Notes under the pieces: model-generated
Seen by the model: only the letters and a program-made list of their open reading frames with translations
What the model was told of the DNA's origin: nothing
The model's database searches: none
Made by a program: the position numbers and the translations under genes
Assembly (NCBI GenBank): GCA_022494885.1
Contig: JAGVSM010003672.1
Location: 1-64,000, forward strand
Source of the DNA: Micrasema longulum
Lineage: Eukaryota; Arthropoda; Insecta; Trichoptera; Brachycentridae
Length of the DNA stretch: 64,000 nt
Reading direction: 5' to 3'
Shown here: one piece after another, positions 11,561-22,414 of the stretch
Position numbering within the stretch: position 1 is the first letter of the stretch
Layout: each line of letters opens with the position of its first letter

Positions 11561-11713
11561 TATTGTCGAGAGTGAGACGTAAAGAGTGTTTGAGACAATC
11601 GTATATTCGGTACTTTTTACTTCATCGCCGCGACAATGCGACACATGTGTAAGCTTTTGATTGTGTAGGGAGTTTATCTTCAGTTTCTGATAAAATGCTT
11701 TTTCTGTGCCCAA
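11561..11713 (-). CDS. Conserved 51-codon reading frame, left copy
   Basis: Read downward from 11713 (TTG, so an exon or a 5'-open frame, not a clear Met start), the frame begins GTEKAFYQKLKINS and includes VSHCRGDEVKSTEY. The right-arm copy at 13709-13861 differs in 12 of 51 codons. Ten of these changes are synonymous (Leu, Ile, Leu, Val, Ser, Gly, Lys, Ser, Val, Val) and two are not (His/Glu, Glu/Ala). Such third-position bias is what a protein under selection shows. A CAG just before the AAAAAGC codons could be a splice acceptor. In this copy the frame runs on into the inserted foldback element. The protein is not recognised. It may be an exon of a gene carried by the repeat or of its parent transposon. 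Confidence 0.45.
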
Positions 11714-11983
11714 TAAGTATGATTTATATGATAATAAATTATTTAAATTGATACATAAATGTATAACAAAGGAATACTAAAAATCTTAAACGAATATTTA
11801 TTATAATTACAGAAAAATAAAAGTTATTAGACGCGATGCGTACTTGCTACCACCGAGAAGGGAGAGTTAAAATACCTGCATATTAAAATATATAATAGAT
11901 ATAAATATATAATTACACCATAGCCTCACCGGCATCTAAAAATCGATTAATATGTAAGGTACATTATGTATAAATTATCAAAT

Positions 11984-12135
11984 ATTACAACTGAGATGGA
12001 GAACATTTTAGAGCAAGGAATATGGAAGTCAAGGCATTTACAGGGCTTATGACCTATCACTGGCTGGTTTTAGTGGCCACTTTACATACTGCAATCAATA
12101 AAAGTATCAGCTCTTTAACTTCACTAATATCAACA
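11984..12135 (+). repeat. Repeat C-like segment within the left arm
   Basis: Holds ACAACTGAGATGGAGAACAT, then CAGGGCTTATGACC, then GTGGCCACTTTACA and a CAGCTCTTTAACTTCACTAA end. This is repeat C in reverse of the 43006 copy. A more decayed version occupies 13378-13450 in the right arm. Confidence 0.6.
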
Positions 12136-12407
12136 GATGGAAAATTTTAAGAAATAAATAATACAATATAAATATCAATTTGTTTAATTGTATTGTGCAA
12201 ATATTATGAGATTCCAAAAATATTTATTTGCACTTACGTATTTTTTTTTAATATTTAAAAAACCTAGTTGTTTTTATATTGATATTTCTGCAGGTTCAAA
12301 CAAATTGCATTTAGCTTTTTTAATACGATTCTCGTCATACTCTTTCAGCACCAGATAAGGCTCTATCATTATTTGTTACGTGAAAATAAGTTGATCAGTC
12401 TTACGGT

Positions 12408-12549
12408 CGAGGTGCCAGTCCCGGGGCAGTGGAATATTGCAGTATAAAGGCGTCTTTAAAATATATATTTCACGTTGAACCAACGAGGAATCAGTCCCGT
12501 GACCTCAAGCACGATAGGCGAACCCCCAACCACTGTACTACGAGGCGGA
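12408..12549 (-). mobile_element. SINE-A (tRNA-derived), minus strand
   Basis: On the minus strand a tRNA-like head has an A-box-like GTAGTACAGTGG (12529-12540) and a B-box-like GGGACTGATTCC (12487-12498), followed by a family tail with GAATATTCCACTG..GACTGGCACCT. The same head and tail order is seen at 51129-51264 and 56255-56385. A tRNA-related head with internal RNA polymerase III boxes plus an unrelated tail defines a SINE; it is not a functional tRNA gene. It lies in the spacer of the big inverted repeat. Confidence 0.75.
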
Positions 12550-12692
12550 CTTATCTTTACTTGATTTCGTTTTTTAGGATTTTCACCTGACAGTAGCCAT
12601 CGAGTCAAGGCAGTTTTGCAAAAAAATAATTGAAGATTTTTTTTCAAAGCATTGTAAAGTCACTATTACAAAACAGAAATCAAGTTTTGATA

Positions 12693-12740
12693 GTGGTGTT
12701 CAAACCTTGGACCTCTGAAACCATGGAACTACAATCCGGT
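12693..12740 (-). mobile_element. Possible SINE head fragment
   Basis: A minus-strand segment with an AGGTTTGAAC-like B box and a preceding GGTCC resembles the SINE heads elsewhere in the window. Too short to be sure. Confidence 0.25.
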
Positions 12741-13708
12741 TCATTATATTTTGTAGGTATCGAATATACTTTGATTTATTCAAATTTACGGACTTTGCTA
12801 CCTATAAAACTACTTTACTTGCTCGTTTAATTTATCTCCGACATTATGGTAGGCAAGAATTAGGTATTTATTTCATAAATATTTGATGAATATTAACATT
12901 ACAACACGCAACGCCAAATCGATAAAACTACTTTGTCTAATGTTTGGTCAAAGTGCCAATCAATATTCTAAACTCCCAAATATGTAACCGATACAATCGT
13001 AACTTAACGCATAATGCTGTTATTGCTGGTTTGGAACTTCTGCGTTTAATAAATAATATATAATTTTCGCTGCCTATTTTAGATTTTTAAACTATGCAGG
13101 CAAGTTATTTAGAAAACGTAGAACTTTTTGAATCCGAGAATCGTATTCAAAATACTTAATGCAAATTGTTTCAAACTACAGAAATATTAATTTAAAATCA
13201 TCTAGATTTTTCAAATATTAAAAAAAATGGCGTAAGAGCAAATATTTTCAAAATCTTATAATATTTGCACTTTACGCTTAAGTATATTCACACTTATTTT
13301 ATGTATATTATGTATTTCTTAAATTTTTCCATCATACAAGTGAAGTTAAATAGCTGATAGTTTTATTGATTAAATGTAACGGTGTGACCTGTCATTGGTT
13401 GTTGATGTAAAATGTTCTCCATCTTAGTTGTAAAATGTTAATAATTAATACATAATGTACCTTACATATTGATCAATTTTTAGATGCCGGTGAGGCTATG
13501 GTGTAATTACATATTTATATATTATATATTTGAATATGCAGGTATTTTAACTCTCCCTTCTCGGTGCGGCGGTAGCAAGTACGCATTGCGTCTAATAACT
13601 TTTATTTTTCTGTAAATATAATAAATATTGGTTTAAGATTTTCAGTGTTCCTTTGTTATACATTTATGTATCAATTTAAATAATTTATTATCATATAATT
13701 AATACTTA

Positions 13709-13894
13709 TTGGGCACAGAAAAAGCATTTTATCAGAAATTGAAGATTAACTCCCTGCACAATCAAAAGCTTACAGAAGTATCACATTGTCGCGGAGATGC
13801 TGTAAAGAGCACCGAATATACGATTGTATCAAACACTCTTTACGTGTCACTCTCGACAATATATATATATATGTATTATTTATTCGCGAGCTAG
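13709..13894 (+). CDS. Conserved 51-codon reading frame, right copy
   Basis: Same frame as the left-arm copy: it begins GTEKAFYQKLKINS, contains VSHCRGDAVKSTEY and ends its conserved part at STI (13861), after which an AT repeat and a TAG at 13892 close it. An in-frame TAA lies at 13700-13702, so the coding part, if real, starts at or after 13703, or at a splice acceptor around the CAG at 13716-13718. Compared with the left copy, 10 of 12 codon differences are silent. Three stop codons in the antisense register that shares third positions argue against the opposite strand being the coding one. Function unknown; I recognise no domain. Length suggests an exon and not a whole protein. Confidence 0.45.
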   Translation: MGTEKAFYQKLKINSLHNQKLTEVSHCRGDAVKSTEYTIVSNTLYVSLSTIYIYMYYLFAS

Positions 13895-14089
13895 AGAGAC
13901 AATTTCACGCGTGATGCAGGCCAGCCTGTACCACTGCCACAGAACGTCAGTTGTTCTCAGTTGCTCTCGGAGCTTTGCTATGGGTGGTCTGTTTGTTGGC
14001 GCTATGTGCGTTAGCAAAGGGTTTTTATATGTTTTTAGCGATTATATTAAAAATATTATCACTTTTGACTTAAAAAATATATAGTTAAT

Positions 14090-15600
14090 TGAAGAAATTG
14101 TCTGTGAATGTTCCATTTTTGAGATTTTAAATGTCTGAGTTTTGTTTGTGTATTGACTACACAGCACCAGATCGTGCCGTTTTTTAGCACAGTAAGAGAA
14201 AAGTAAAAACAAATTACAAGAATAAAAAAATATGGAAATATTACCTGTTTTCTACATTTTTTTAAGTAATAAGGGTCTTTTAAATATGGCCGAGTAAAAA
14301 AAAAATACTACTTTTTGCTTAGGTGTTACTAACATAAAAAAAATATTTTTATAATTTTGAATTCCCGCGAAAACGGTCATTGCATTGGCCACACCCCTAG
14401 TACGTCACGATTCATGTTAATTTTGAACTTTGTAGCCGTTTATTTTTTATTAAACATCGTCACGAATCTTGACGTCACAATTATCAATGCCAAACATGTC
14501 GCGTTTTTCTAGGGACATATTTTTTCATAATTTGTTGTGTGAAAACATTTCTCCACAATATCCATATTGATTTTGAATATACAAATAAGTTTCTAGATCC
14601 GTTTCATATAACTTTATCGATATTCGTAGTATGTGTATGCGTAGTATTGGGAATGCTTTCAATACTGGAACAAATACATTCTGCCTTCTGCCTTCTGCCT
14701 GGCCGGCACTTTTGCACAAATTTTCCTCAGAGTCAAAACAAAATGCAAACGCATTTCGTTTCATCTCTCAGGAAGATTAGAAACGAAAGGAAGAGTGCAT
14801 CACACGCAGATGTATGGTACGCTCAAGTCACCTACTAACATATCTGGTTCAACGATGCAATACAATTAGTCAGAGATCTAGAAGAGGAATTTGAATGGCC
14901 GTCCGCCAACGCAACAATGGATTCACCAGTCACTACAGATACAGACACTTGCTGAGTTCACGCGGGTCAGGAGACCTTGGAATCCAGAATCTAGATTGTT
15001 ATTGGTGTCGCCATAAGATGACAACACGGTTAGAATAGTATTGTAGAGTATCTAGCAGCTAATGGCTACTGCTACGCATTGCGAGTATTTCGTGTTATTC
15101 ATCTTTATTTCTGATCTATTAGATAACTATCGCGTTAGCAGTAATCATTATTTTAGAGGCGTGACGTTCTGTTTCTGCTACAATTTTAATTGCTACTATA
15201 TATTGGATGTGATGAGATAATGTGTCAATTCTGTCAGAGTCATGACTTTTAATTCATAGATCGAGTACTTTTACAATCATCGTAAACATGTTTTATTAAA
15301 TATCTGTTATGTATGTATTAAATAACCGTTATGTATGTATGTATGTTTGTTATGTTTGTCTCAGCGGCAATCTCTAACGAACGCTGCATTTAACTCAAAT
15401 ATGATATATTTTTATAAATGGGTTACATCGACGTACACCGAGGCACGGATTCGTCATATTATGATTTTGCGCAATTGTACCGTAAACGTGCGAATTTTCG
15501 TACAAAATGCAAATACACCTATATGTTTCATTAACGTTTCATGAACCAATACCTATATTTTTGTGTTTGCAATGTTCTCTTATTAAAATTAAATTAATTT
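14090..15600. other. No gene; short (ATGT)n run
   Basis: A small ATGT tetranucleotide repeat lies at 15308-15350. Open frames at 14539-14838 and 14525-14764 overlap on opposite strands and match nothing. Confidence 0.4.
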
Positions 15601-15897
15601 AAGAGTACTTATTTACTCCTTAACAATTTTTGTATTTATTTTTATTATATTTTTTACATTAAAGATAATGTTTCCTCATTCGGGTGTGCCGTGGCGAGGA
15701 AAACATTTTACACTATTTCGAAACATACCCTAAATATAGTACATATTAAATAAAATAGTAAAATGATATAAATCTCCGTGCGCAACCCACCTTTATTATC
15801 CATTTCATAATAGCAATTTTAGAGTGTGAGTGCTTACTAATCATTCTTCTTATGGACAATGTAAGGAGGTTGTAACAGTTATATCGAGGAGTATAAT
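15600..15897 (-). pseudogene. LINE-T 3' end, minus strand
   Basis: Its reverse complement matches the 3' part of the plus-strand LINE at 20262-21045. It shares the NCYIHPLSIK-like region, a GGTGGGTTGCGCACGG block (15776-15795 on this strand as CGTGCGCAACCCACC), and a 3' untranslated region with a GGAAACATT..CCTCGCCACGG hairpin-like block. Only the last ~40 codons and the tail remain. Confidence 0.65.
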
Positions 15898-15899
15898 GA

Positions 15900-16295
15900 G
15901 CAAAACAAAGTGTAAAAATAACTTTGCATTTTTCCTAAACTATTTTGTTAAATAAAAAATGTTTGTACAAGGCATGAATGGTTCTTTTAAACTGTTATTT
16001 GTTGAATGGTTGCGAGTTTAGAAACAGTTAAGTAATATGTTGATCAAAATGAATACAAAGATAATTCAGAACTGTAATCTAGAATCCTGAGTTTCAAACT
16101 AGTTCACGGGTAAATAACACGCACCTTGCGTGTCTGTCGGGGTCGGGGAACACAGGGCCATAATGGTAGGGATGGAATAATCGATTATGATGAAATTAAC
16201 ACATTTGATTTTTTAAGTAAAATTTATCGAAATTATTTTTTAAGAAGTGAATTACTACTAATTTGATGTATTCTCAAAGGTTTGGTTTCAACCTA
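15900..16295. other. No feature recognised
   Basis: Nothing supportable on either strand. Confidence 0.4.
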
Positions 16296-16299
16296 ATAT

Positions 16300-16712
16300 A
16301 GATCAGCCAAAATCAAGTGAGGGTTATCACTAGAGCCCTTACAGGGCACTGCAGATTGAACAAACACCTTGCTAGAATGAACCTTTCCGAAACTTCTAGA
16401 TGTAGGTTCTGCAGTGCAGATGAGGAAACACCTATACACATTCCATGTGAATGTGATAATTTGAAGATTAAAAGAAACTTTATCCTCGGGGGGCCACTGG
16501 CTAAGCCCGAGGATCTTAAAGAGCTCCCCCCTACCTTATGGCCCAATATTTTAAGGATCTGGGCTTGACGAGGGAGATTTAGCAAAATGAAAATTGTTGT
16601 CTTCAACATAGCCAGGGTCTTTAAAGACCTGGGCTTGGAGTCACAATAGATCTTCACAGGTCGTAGTGACGTCAGGAGCTTGCATAGCATTGAACATTAA
16701 AGAATAATAAAA
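16300..16712 (+). pseudogene. LINE C-terminus with TGHCRLNKHL and zinc motif
   Basis: The frame from about 16305 to a TGA at 16566 reads RALTGHCRLNKHLARMNLS followed by CRFCSADEETPIHIPCEC, then a helix with PLAKPEDLKELPP and LWPNILRIW. The GHC-LN-HL helix and the C-x2-C-x8-H-x4-C knuckle form the conserved end of an R1-group retrotransposon ORF2, just behind its RNase H domain. There is no Met start and the upstream 1,000 or more codons are absent, so this is a 5'-truncated remnant. The sequence to 16712 looks like its 3' untranslated region, with a repeated GACCTGGGCTTG/GATCTGGGCTTG segment and an AATAATAAAA end. Confidence 0.8.
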
Positions 16713-16714
16713 TC

Positions 16715-17018
16715 ATCTCTTATCTGTAATCTGTACTAAGCATAGCACATAGCGATAAAAACTCCAGCGGTAGCGGTACATTTATTTACCATGCTCATTT
16801 TCCTATCCAGTGATAAATAGGGCACTGCTTTGGCACTCCAATTGTAGCGTATCTAGATTATTTTTGTTACATAGAAAAGGTTTAACTTATACACTTTAGG
16901 TACCAGTCCGAAGGCAGCGGTTGGCCAGTACAATTTACAAGTCTGCGCACGCGCAAATTGAGATCTTACGAGCTCTGTGGAAGCAGTTCTATCAAACCAA
17001 TCCATGATTTTTCTTTAA
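16715..17018. other. No feature recognised
   Basis: Nothing supportable. Confidence 0.4.
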
Positions 17019-17295
17019 TGTTTGTAGCACGAACTTTATAGTTCATTGTTATATTGTAAAGGAATAAATAAAAGTACTTTGTTTAATGAACCACTTATTT
17101 ATTATCACAACCGACTAGTTTCGGCAACTAACGTTGCCCTCTTCAGGGTTATATAATAACAAAATATACATTCATAAAAGAAACAGTGAACAGTGGGTGT
17201 CCATAAGGATAGAAGAGGGGGTAATTGTGTTTATGGTTTGGTAGGTGTAGGGGAGGGGTTGATTGTGTTTAAAGTAGGGTAATACTTTAGAGGGA
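17019..17295 (-). mobile_element. Hammerhead-bearing repeat (element A), copy 1
   Basis: About 275 bases are shared with an interrupted copy at 28430-29340: a GAACCACTTATTTATT segment, the hammerhead motif, a GAAACAGTGAACAGTGGGTG segment and a G-rich stretch with repeated GGGGGTAATTGTGTTTA-like units. In copy 2 the far end is an inverted form of the near end (TTCCTTTACAATA..ATGAACTA), so the element has inverted termini or an inverted 5' part. Hammerhead motifs of this type are known from the terminal repeats of Penelope-like retroelements and from small non-autonomous relatives. No reverse transcriptase or GIY-YIG endonuclease is present. Confidence 0.7.
17099..17159 (-). ncRNA. Hammerhead ribozyme motif, type I
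   Basis: On the minus strand the core CTGAAGA (consensus CUGANGA) is followed by one G, then a 6-bp stem II (GGCAAC/GTTGCC) with a GTTA loop, then GAAA. Stem III is the palindrome ACTAGT, whose GT plus C gives the GUC cleavage triplet. Stem I begins GGTT/AACC directly next to the core and, after a small internal loop, continues ATAATAA/TTATTAT. All strictly conserved core bases are present. The very short palindromic stem III is typical of retroelement hammerheads that cleave as dimers. The one-base insertion before stem II is unusual. Cleavage would release monomer units from a tandem transcript. Confidence 0.75.
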
Positions 17296-17299
17296 AAAT

Positions 17300-18645
17300 A
17301 TTAAATATTTAAATCCTTGTATTATGTTTTGGAAAACCAATCGATTAAGGATTATTCGATTATTTTTATTAATCTGTTATGCACATCGCTGCAATAATAT
17401 GTCAGAAGAGGGGTTTGTTTCGTGCAAAGAGAAAAAATCAAGCTGAAGCAGTAATTATTAAGAGACAGCTGAAATATTACTTCTTCAAATTTTGGTATAG
17501 TATTATATATGACATTTACAATGAAAGCGAGGACCACAGTTTTTTTACCAATTAACTAAGTAATGACGAAAATATCATGCGAACAAATTTTGATAAAACG
17601 GCGTTTGTAAAAGGGTTAGTTGAATGTCATGCTTTGTGGGCGGAACAAATGACGTCAATTTATCTACCAGTAGGAATTATAAAATATTATGTATTGTACA
17701 TATAAGTGTATTGGAAGCAAACTTAGAAAACTCCACCAAAAACGAAAAATTAGTTATTGATGTCAAAATAAATTATTAATAATAACCTACATACCTAAAT
17801 AATAGCGTAATTCAAAACCATCTCTAAATCTTGCAAAAACAGATTTCAACCATACTACTTGACACCGCAAACTTAGCATTCTCCATTGAGTTAGTGAAGC
17901 ATAGTTAGAAATCTTACAATTCTTTTTCCAACGTTTTTCGCAAATATCTCAGTAACTCCTTCAATGAAGATTTCTTAGTTTGCTTCTCATATATGAATCT
18001 AATGTTTACCTGTGTAAAATGCCTAAAAAGGTAGTTTTTCACCTTGAATGAGTAGTATTTAAATTCCACGTCATAAGAATCAGCCTCTTCACGAAGCACG
18101 GAACGTTGAAACATCTATTTCAATGTCATTATATGCATGTTGCTCACATATATTTGAAGTGCGACTGCAGAGCTACAATAAGTTCTTATTATTATTTCTT
18201 ATTTATCAATCTACAGATGAATTATTTTAGGAATTTGGTGAATGGCCGTCACAATTGTAGTGTAGGAAACTTTACATTTTTGCTGGCGTACGTAGTCCTA
18301 AGCCTTAAGATCCAACCACTGTAAAAATGACTTTTTGTGCATATTTCAAATGATCTATTTGAAAAATTATTCAAACTTTTGAACGCCCTATTGTTCGTTC
18401 TTAAAGGTTTTTTCCGCTCTCTTGAGATATCTATCAGCCTGGTTAACTCTTAAAAGGCTGTGCTACAAAACTCATTTACACGCGGTGATGTAACATAGTG
18501 TTGCCTCAAGCTTTTGATACTGACAACATTTTGAAGTTCAGATATGAAAAAATAACCATAGAGACATCCTGTTAAATAATTCATTTTCCATGATTCATAC
18601 ACGTTTTATAATTTAGGCCTGTTATAGCAAAATTCATTCTTCTTT
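17300..18645. other. No gene recognised
   Basis: AT-rich DNA with short open frames on both strands (for example 17352-17537 and 17914-18324) that have no recognisable motif. Confidence 0.4.
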
Positions 18646-18654
18646 TTCTTATTG

Positions 18655-19225
18655 TTCCTCTCCCCGATGGAGATTGGATATCATCCTAGCAATTCTCACT
18701 TTGTTGGCAGCTGCCCTGAACAAGGACCGAGTGCTGCAATGGAACCAGTCACGCAAGTTCTTTAACCAAGAGATGCGCCTTCTACCTGCACTGCGTCTTC
18801 CTTCAATCCTTCCCTATGGAATGACTTGTAAAATGTTATATTTTTCGCCTCTCATCACATGTCCAAAGTACTCAAGTTTTCTTTTCTTTATGGTCTTCAG
18901 TACCTCTTTATCTTTTTCCATCTGTCGGAGAACGTCATCTTTTCGGACTCTGTCCACCCAAGAGATTTTTAATATCCTCCCGTAGCACCACATTTCAAAG
19001 GTTTTATTTTTTTTAAAGTGCTTTGGGTGAGTGTCCACGTTTCGACGCCGTAAAAAAGTACCGAGAAAACGTAACATCGTACAACGCGCATTCGGAGGTC
19101 TAAATTAAAGTCTCTACTGCAAAGAAGGTCACGCATCCTGAAAAAGCAATCTTGCGCCATCTCTATTCTGACTTTGATCTCTTGCGAGTGATCCCATTTA
19201 TCATTCAGCCAGCATCCTAAATATT
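18655..19225 (-). pseudogene. RTE-type LINE, C-terminal half of reverse transcriptase, broken
   Basis: On the minus strand the reading order is KYLGCWLNDKWDHSQEI, then MRVVRCYVFSVLFYGVETWTL, then KTFEMWCYGRILKISWVDRVR, then KRKLEYFGHVMRGEKY, then GRIEGRRSAGRRRISWLKNL and a final ANKVRIARMISNLHRGE. These are the consecutive C-terminal blocks of RTE-clade proteins, here of a subtype different from the remnant at 7085. There is a frameshift near 18980-19000, and CAG has become TAG at the stop that ends the 18814 frame, after which the frame stays open to about 18655. The catalytic motifs upstream are missing. Confidence 0.85.
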
Positions 19226-19399
19226 TTTATTGATAGGTTTGCGCAATAACCTGCGCTCCAAAATATATTTAAAATCATAAATAAGTCGGTCTTATAACTA
19301 GTGTGCACTCCCGGTTACTACCAATAACCGACTAATTGAACGAATTTCTTCTTTTTATTTTTTCATAGATTTATTGTGGTATTGGAACCATTTTTTTAA

Positions 19400-20240
19400 A
19401 TTTATTTTTTTATCTGAAAATTTATTTATTAACCCTTACGGATTATTACATTAATTTTACAAAAATAATATATATTTTTTTAATTTATTCTCTGTTGTTC
19501 AAAATAATATTTTTTACATCTTTTGAAAAATTTGTCTGAGTCTTTTGTTTATTTTTTTTTTGGTAGTTTATTGTATTATTTCAGTCCCTGGTTTACTAGT
19601 CTCGACTGTCCTTGTTTCGTTTAAGAAAGTTGCGTATGATATTTTTCTGATATTCTCGTATTATGTCCATGTTTACTACAATTTTTTACAAATTTTAGTT
19701 CTTCGTCTACAATTACATCAGTGGATAATTAATGAATAAATTTTAATGATTCTATTTGAAAGAGTTCAGTTATATTTGATTGCTTAGTGTGTTTCAAAAG
19801 TTCTCTAGTTGCTGTTAGATAGGGAAGGTCATATACCAACTTTAATATTTTATTTTGCTGTCTTTGTAGTCTGTTCATGTCATTTTAATATCCTGTTCCC
19901 ATAGTAGTTGCATATAACTTATTTTAGTTTTTACATAGGCTTCAAATATTAGAATTTTTTTATTTTTTGGAAATAAATTGTGTTTAAAAAAAGACGCCAT
20001 TGAATGTCGCCACTTTGCTAATTTAATTGCTGATATGAATTTTCCATGTCAGTTGTCTATCTATTGTTAGTCCTAAGTATTTACTATGTTCAATTTCAGT
20101 CGGTGAATTTCATTCGTATAATTATTTTTCGCATAGTAAGGATAAATATTGTTCGTATTAAATTCCAGCATATTTATGCAAATTTTACTTTCTATATCCG
20201 ATGTGAAAATGTCCATTTAAGGAGTACATAAAATATAACT
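19400..20240 (-). pseudogene. LINE-S C-terminus and 3' end, minus strand
   Basis: This matches the minus-strand LINE at 37010-37740 over most of its length. Recognisable pieces are IDRQLTWKIH, then EAYVKTKISYMQLLW and, downstream, the tail with CAGACTCAGACAAA-type sequence and an AT-rich end. The protein corresponds to the thumb region and beyond of a non-LTR reverse transcriptase. The frame is broken by several stops and frame changes, more than in the 37 kb copy. Confidence 0.7.
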
Positions 20241-20261
20241 TCATCATTTAAGTAATTTTTA

Positions 20262-21045
20262 AAACTGAAAGAAATATAATTAGCCTAAAAGAACTTGTAA
20301 AAATAAAATACGTAATAACTCAATCAGTTTTAGAATATGGGATAATTGGATGGGGATGTGCAAATGACACACTGATCAAGCAAATAATAATTACACAAAA
20401 AGCTTTATAAAAATTGTCTTAAGAGTCCCAATCAGAACTAGCTCCCTCGGTATATTTGAAAATCTTAATGTAAAATCTATAAAACAACTTTATGTAAAAG
20501 CTTTGTTACTATACGCACGTAAACATTATTATCTACCTTCCGTTACAAATACAAGAGTTATTAGATACCCCACTCTGATGCTGCAAAAAAAATAAAAAAA
20601 TACAACCTTCGGTCAAAGAGGATTGGCCTACTACTCGGTTAAAGTGTGCAATCTACATCCATTATCCATAAAGACAATTAGTAAGTTCTCACAATATAAA
20701 ATTGCTATTAAAAATGGATAGTGGAGGTGGGTTGCACACGGATCGATGAGTGGATCAAGCCAAATAGGTAAAATGTTTATGAAATTTGTTCTATTGGTCT
20801 ATATATATTGTTTATGCTTTTTATGATTATTTTAGTTTTTTATTGTTTATTATGTTAATTATAATTAGGTTAATTGGATTAATTACGTATTTTTTATTAT
20901 TATTATTATGTTAAATAGCTAATTTAAGGCATGTTTCACATTTTGTAAAATGTTTCCCTCGGCACGAGACATTATTCTGTCATTAGTGAGGAATCATTAT
21001 TCTGTATAAAAAAAGAATGCAAACAATGTTAAAGTATAAATAAAT
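20262..21045 (+). pseudogene. LINE-T C-terminus and 3' untranslated region
   Basis: The plus strand reads LKELVKIKYVITQSVLEYGI and IGWGCANDTLIKQIIITQKAL, then (after a frame change near 20410) KIVLRVPIRTSSLGIFENLN, VKSIKQLYVKALLLYARKHY and, after another change near 20590, GQRGLAYYSVKVCNLHP to a stop near 20767. These are the last blocks of a Jockey/CR1-like reverse-transcriptase protein (the LEYG-I-WG box marks the thumb). The 3' untranslated region to 21045 ends in (TAAA)n. A shorter copy lies at 15600-15897 on the other strand. Confidence 0.75.
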
Positions 21046-21049
21046 AAAT

Positions 21050-22410
21050 ATTAAGTCTTGTATCCTATGTCGACTCGTGTTACATCAAGCCACACGAGAG
21101 TTAAAGAAAGCTTGGTAAGCTGATTTCCAGGTACACCACTGACAAACAGTGCGTGACTGCTCACTATGCTATAACCTTAGAGTATAAGACTATATCCATC
21201 ACTGAACAGCATAAAGCGAGGGTAAAACTGGGTGTTTTGTGTATAATAAGGGAGAGCGCGCCGAGGAAGGAAAGTCCTTCAGAACTCATTTTTCGTTAAG
21301 TGAACTAATACACTTTACATCATAGATAAAACCTGAACATAAACTGATACGGAAAATTTACTTCTAGGTGTTACAGAAGTTTATAGTCGGAACTTTATTA
21401 CCTACTAGAAAACATGTGGCTAAATATAAAACTGTTCTAGAAATATCGATTAAGTTTTGAAGACCATATTGCGTGGTGCTTTTTATGATTATTTTAATGC
21501 ACATTTATGGACGTCTGTCGCCGCTACATAATATCGATTGTTCTAAATGAGAGATAGTAAACCGAGTAAAAGGAATAAAAAAATAATTGGTTTGCCACGT
21601 TGAAAATTATATTATCTCTTAAAGTGTCCATAGCAACAAAATATGGGTGTGAGGTTTTTAAACTTTTTGACACGGGTAATTGGATTTAACATGGATGATT
21701 TGACGCAAATTCGAAATCCTATTTCGTGTCTTGTCAAACGCCGTATAAAAAAATATACGTATAATATGATGGCGTTTTTTATTATTCATTAAAATTTATA
21801 AACTAGAATTAACAATATCTAGATCGAGCCAAACGTATAATAATTTTTCAAAAATCGGAGCGTTTCTAATACGAATAAAAAAATCAAGAAAGTAACACAA
21901 CAAATAAGACTATACTATAAATTAAAAAAAAACAATAGTAGGATTTAGTCTTGGTTTTATATTCGATAACTGATGATATAAATGATCTTCAATCCCCTTC
22001 CTATGATTTTTTTTTTTTAATCCATGAAAAATATTTTAAAGTTATCTGATACTGTATACAATTAACGGTGATAGATAAAATTGTTATTTTTTTAATTTAA
22101 AAAAAATCGGTAATTTAATTAAATGAATCCTAAATGTCTATGGAAACGTATTCATTACATACTTTATCGTCTGACGTCCGAAATGAGACTGCTGCCCGAA
22201 AAGTTTTATTTTATACATTTAGACAACATTGAAGATCCAAGTTCTTTAAATTTTAATAAAATAATAGTTATATTATTCAGTACTATTTCCATGGAAATAA
22301 ATAAGTAATTATATTCTAAGAGTTCACAATGCATCAATCTTAGCAGTGCAGAATTGGAAAAATAATGATGAACGTAGGTTATATGATAAAACGGTGTATA
22401 ATAGGTGCAC
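21050..22410. other. No gene recognised
   Basis: AT-rich DNA. Nothing supportable; two opposite-strand 60-codon frames at 22123-22412 overlap and are probably chance. Confidence 0.4.
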
Positions 22411-22414
22411 AAAT

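Larger units (their letters stand above)
10911..14084. repeat. Large imperfect inverted repeat (arms ~1 kb)
   Basis: The left arm (10911-12334) and right arm (13135-14084) are inverted copies of each other, estimated by eye at 80-90% identity. Matching blocks include the outer ends (10911-11110 against 13895-14084), a central block (11560-11960 against 13480-13860) and the inner ends (12140-12334 against 13135-13340). The left arm is longer because a 335-base foldback element sits in an AT-repeat at about 11165-11552. The 800-base spacer (12335-13134) holds a SINE. The arms contain a degenerate copy of part of repeat C. This is either a very large foldback transposon or two copies of one ~1 kb element in opposite orientation. 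Confidence 0.85.

Noticed and set aside
14525..14838. Opposite-strand open frames of 79 and 99 codons
   Set aside because: Mutually overlapping, no motif, no support from copies elsewhere in the window.
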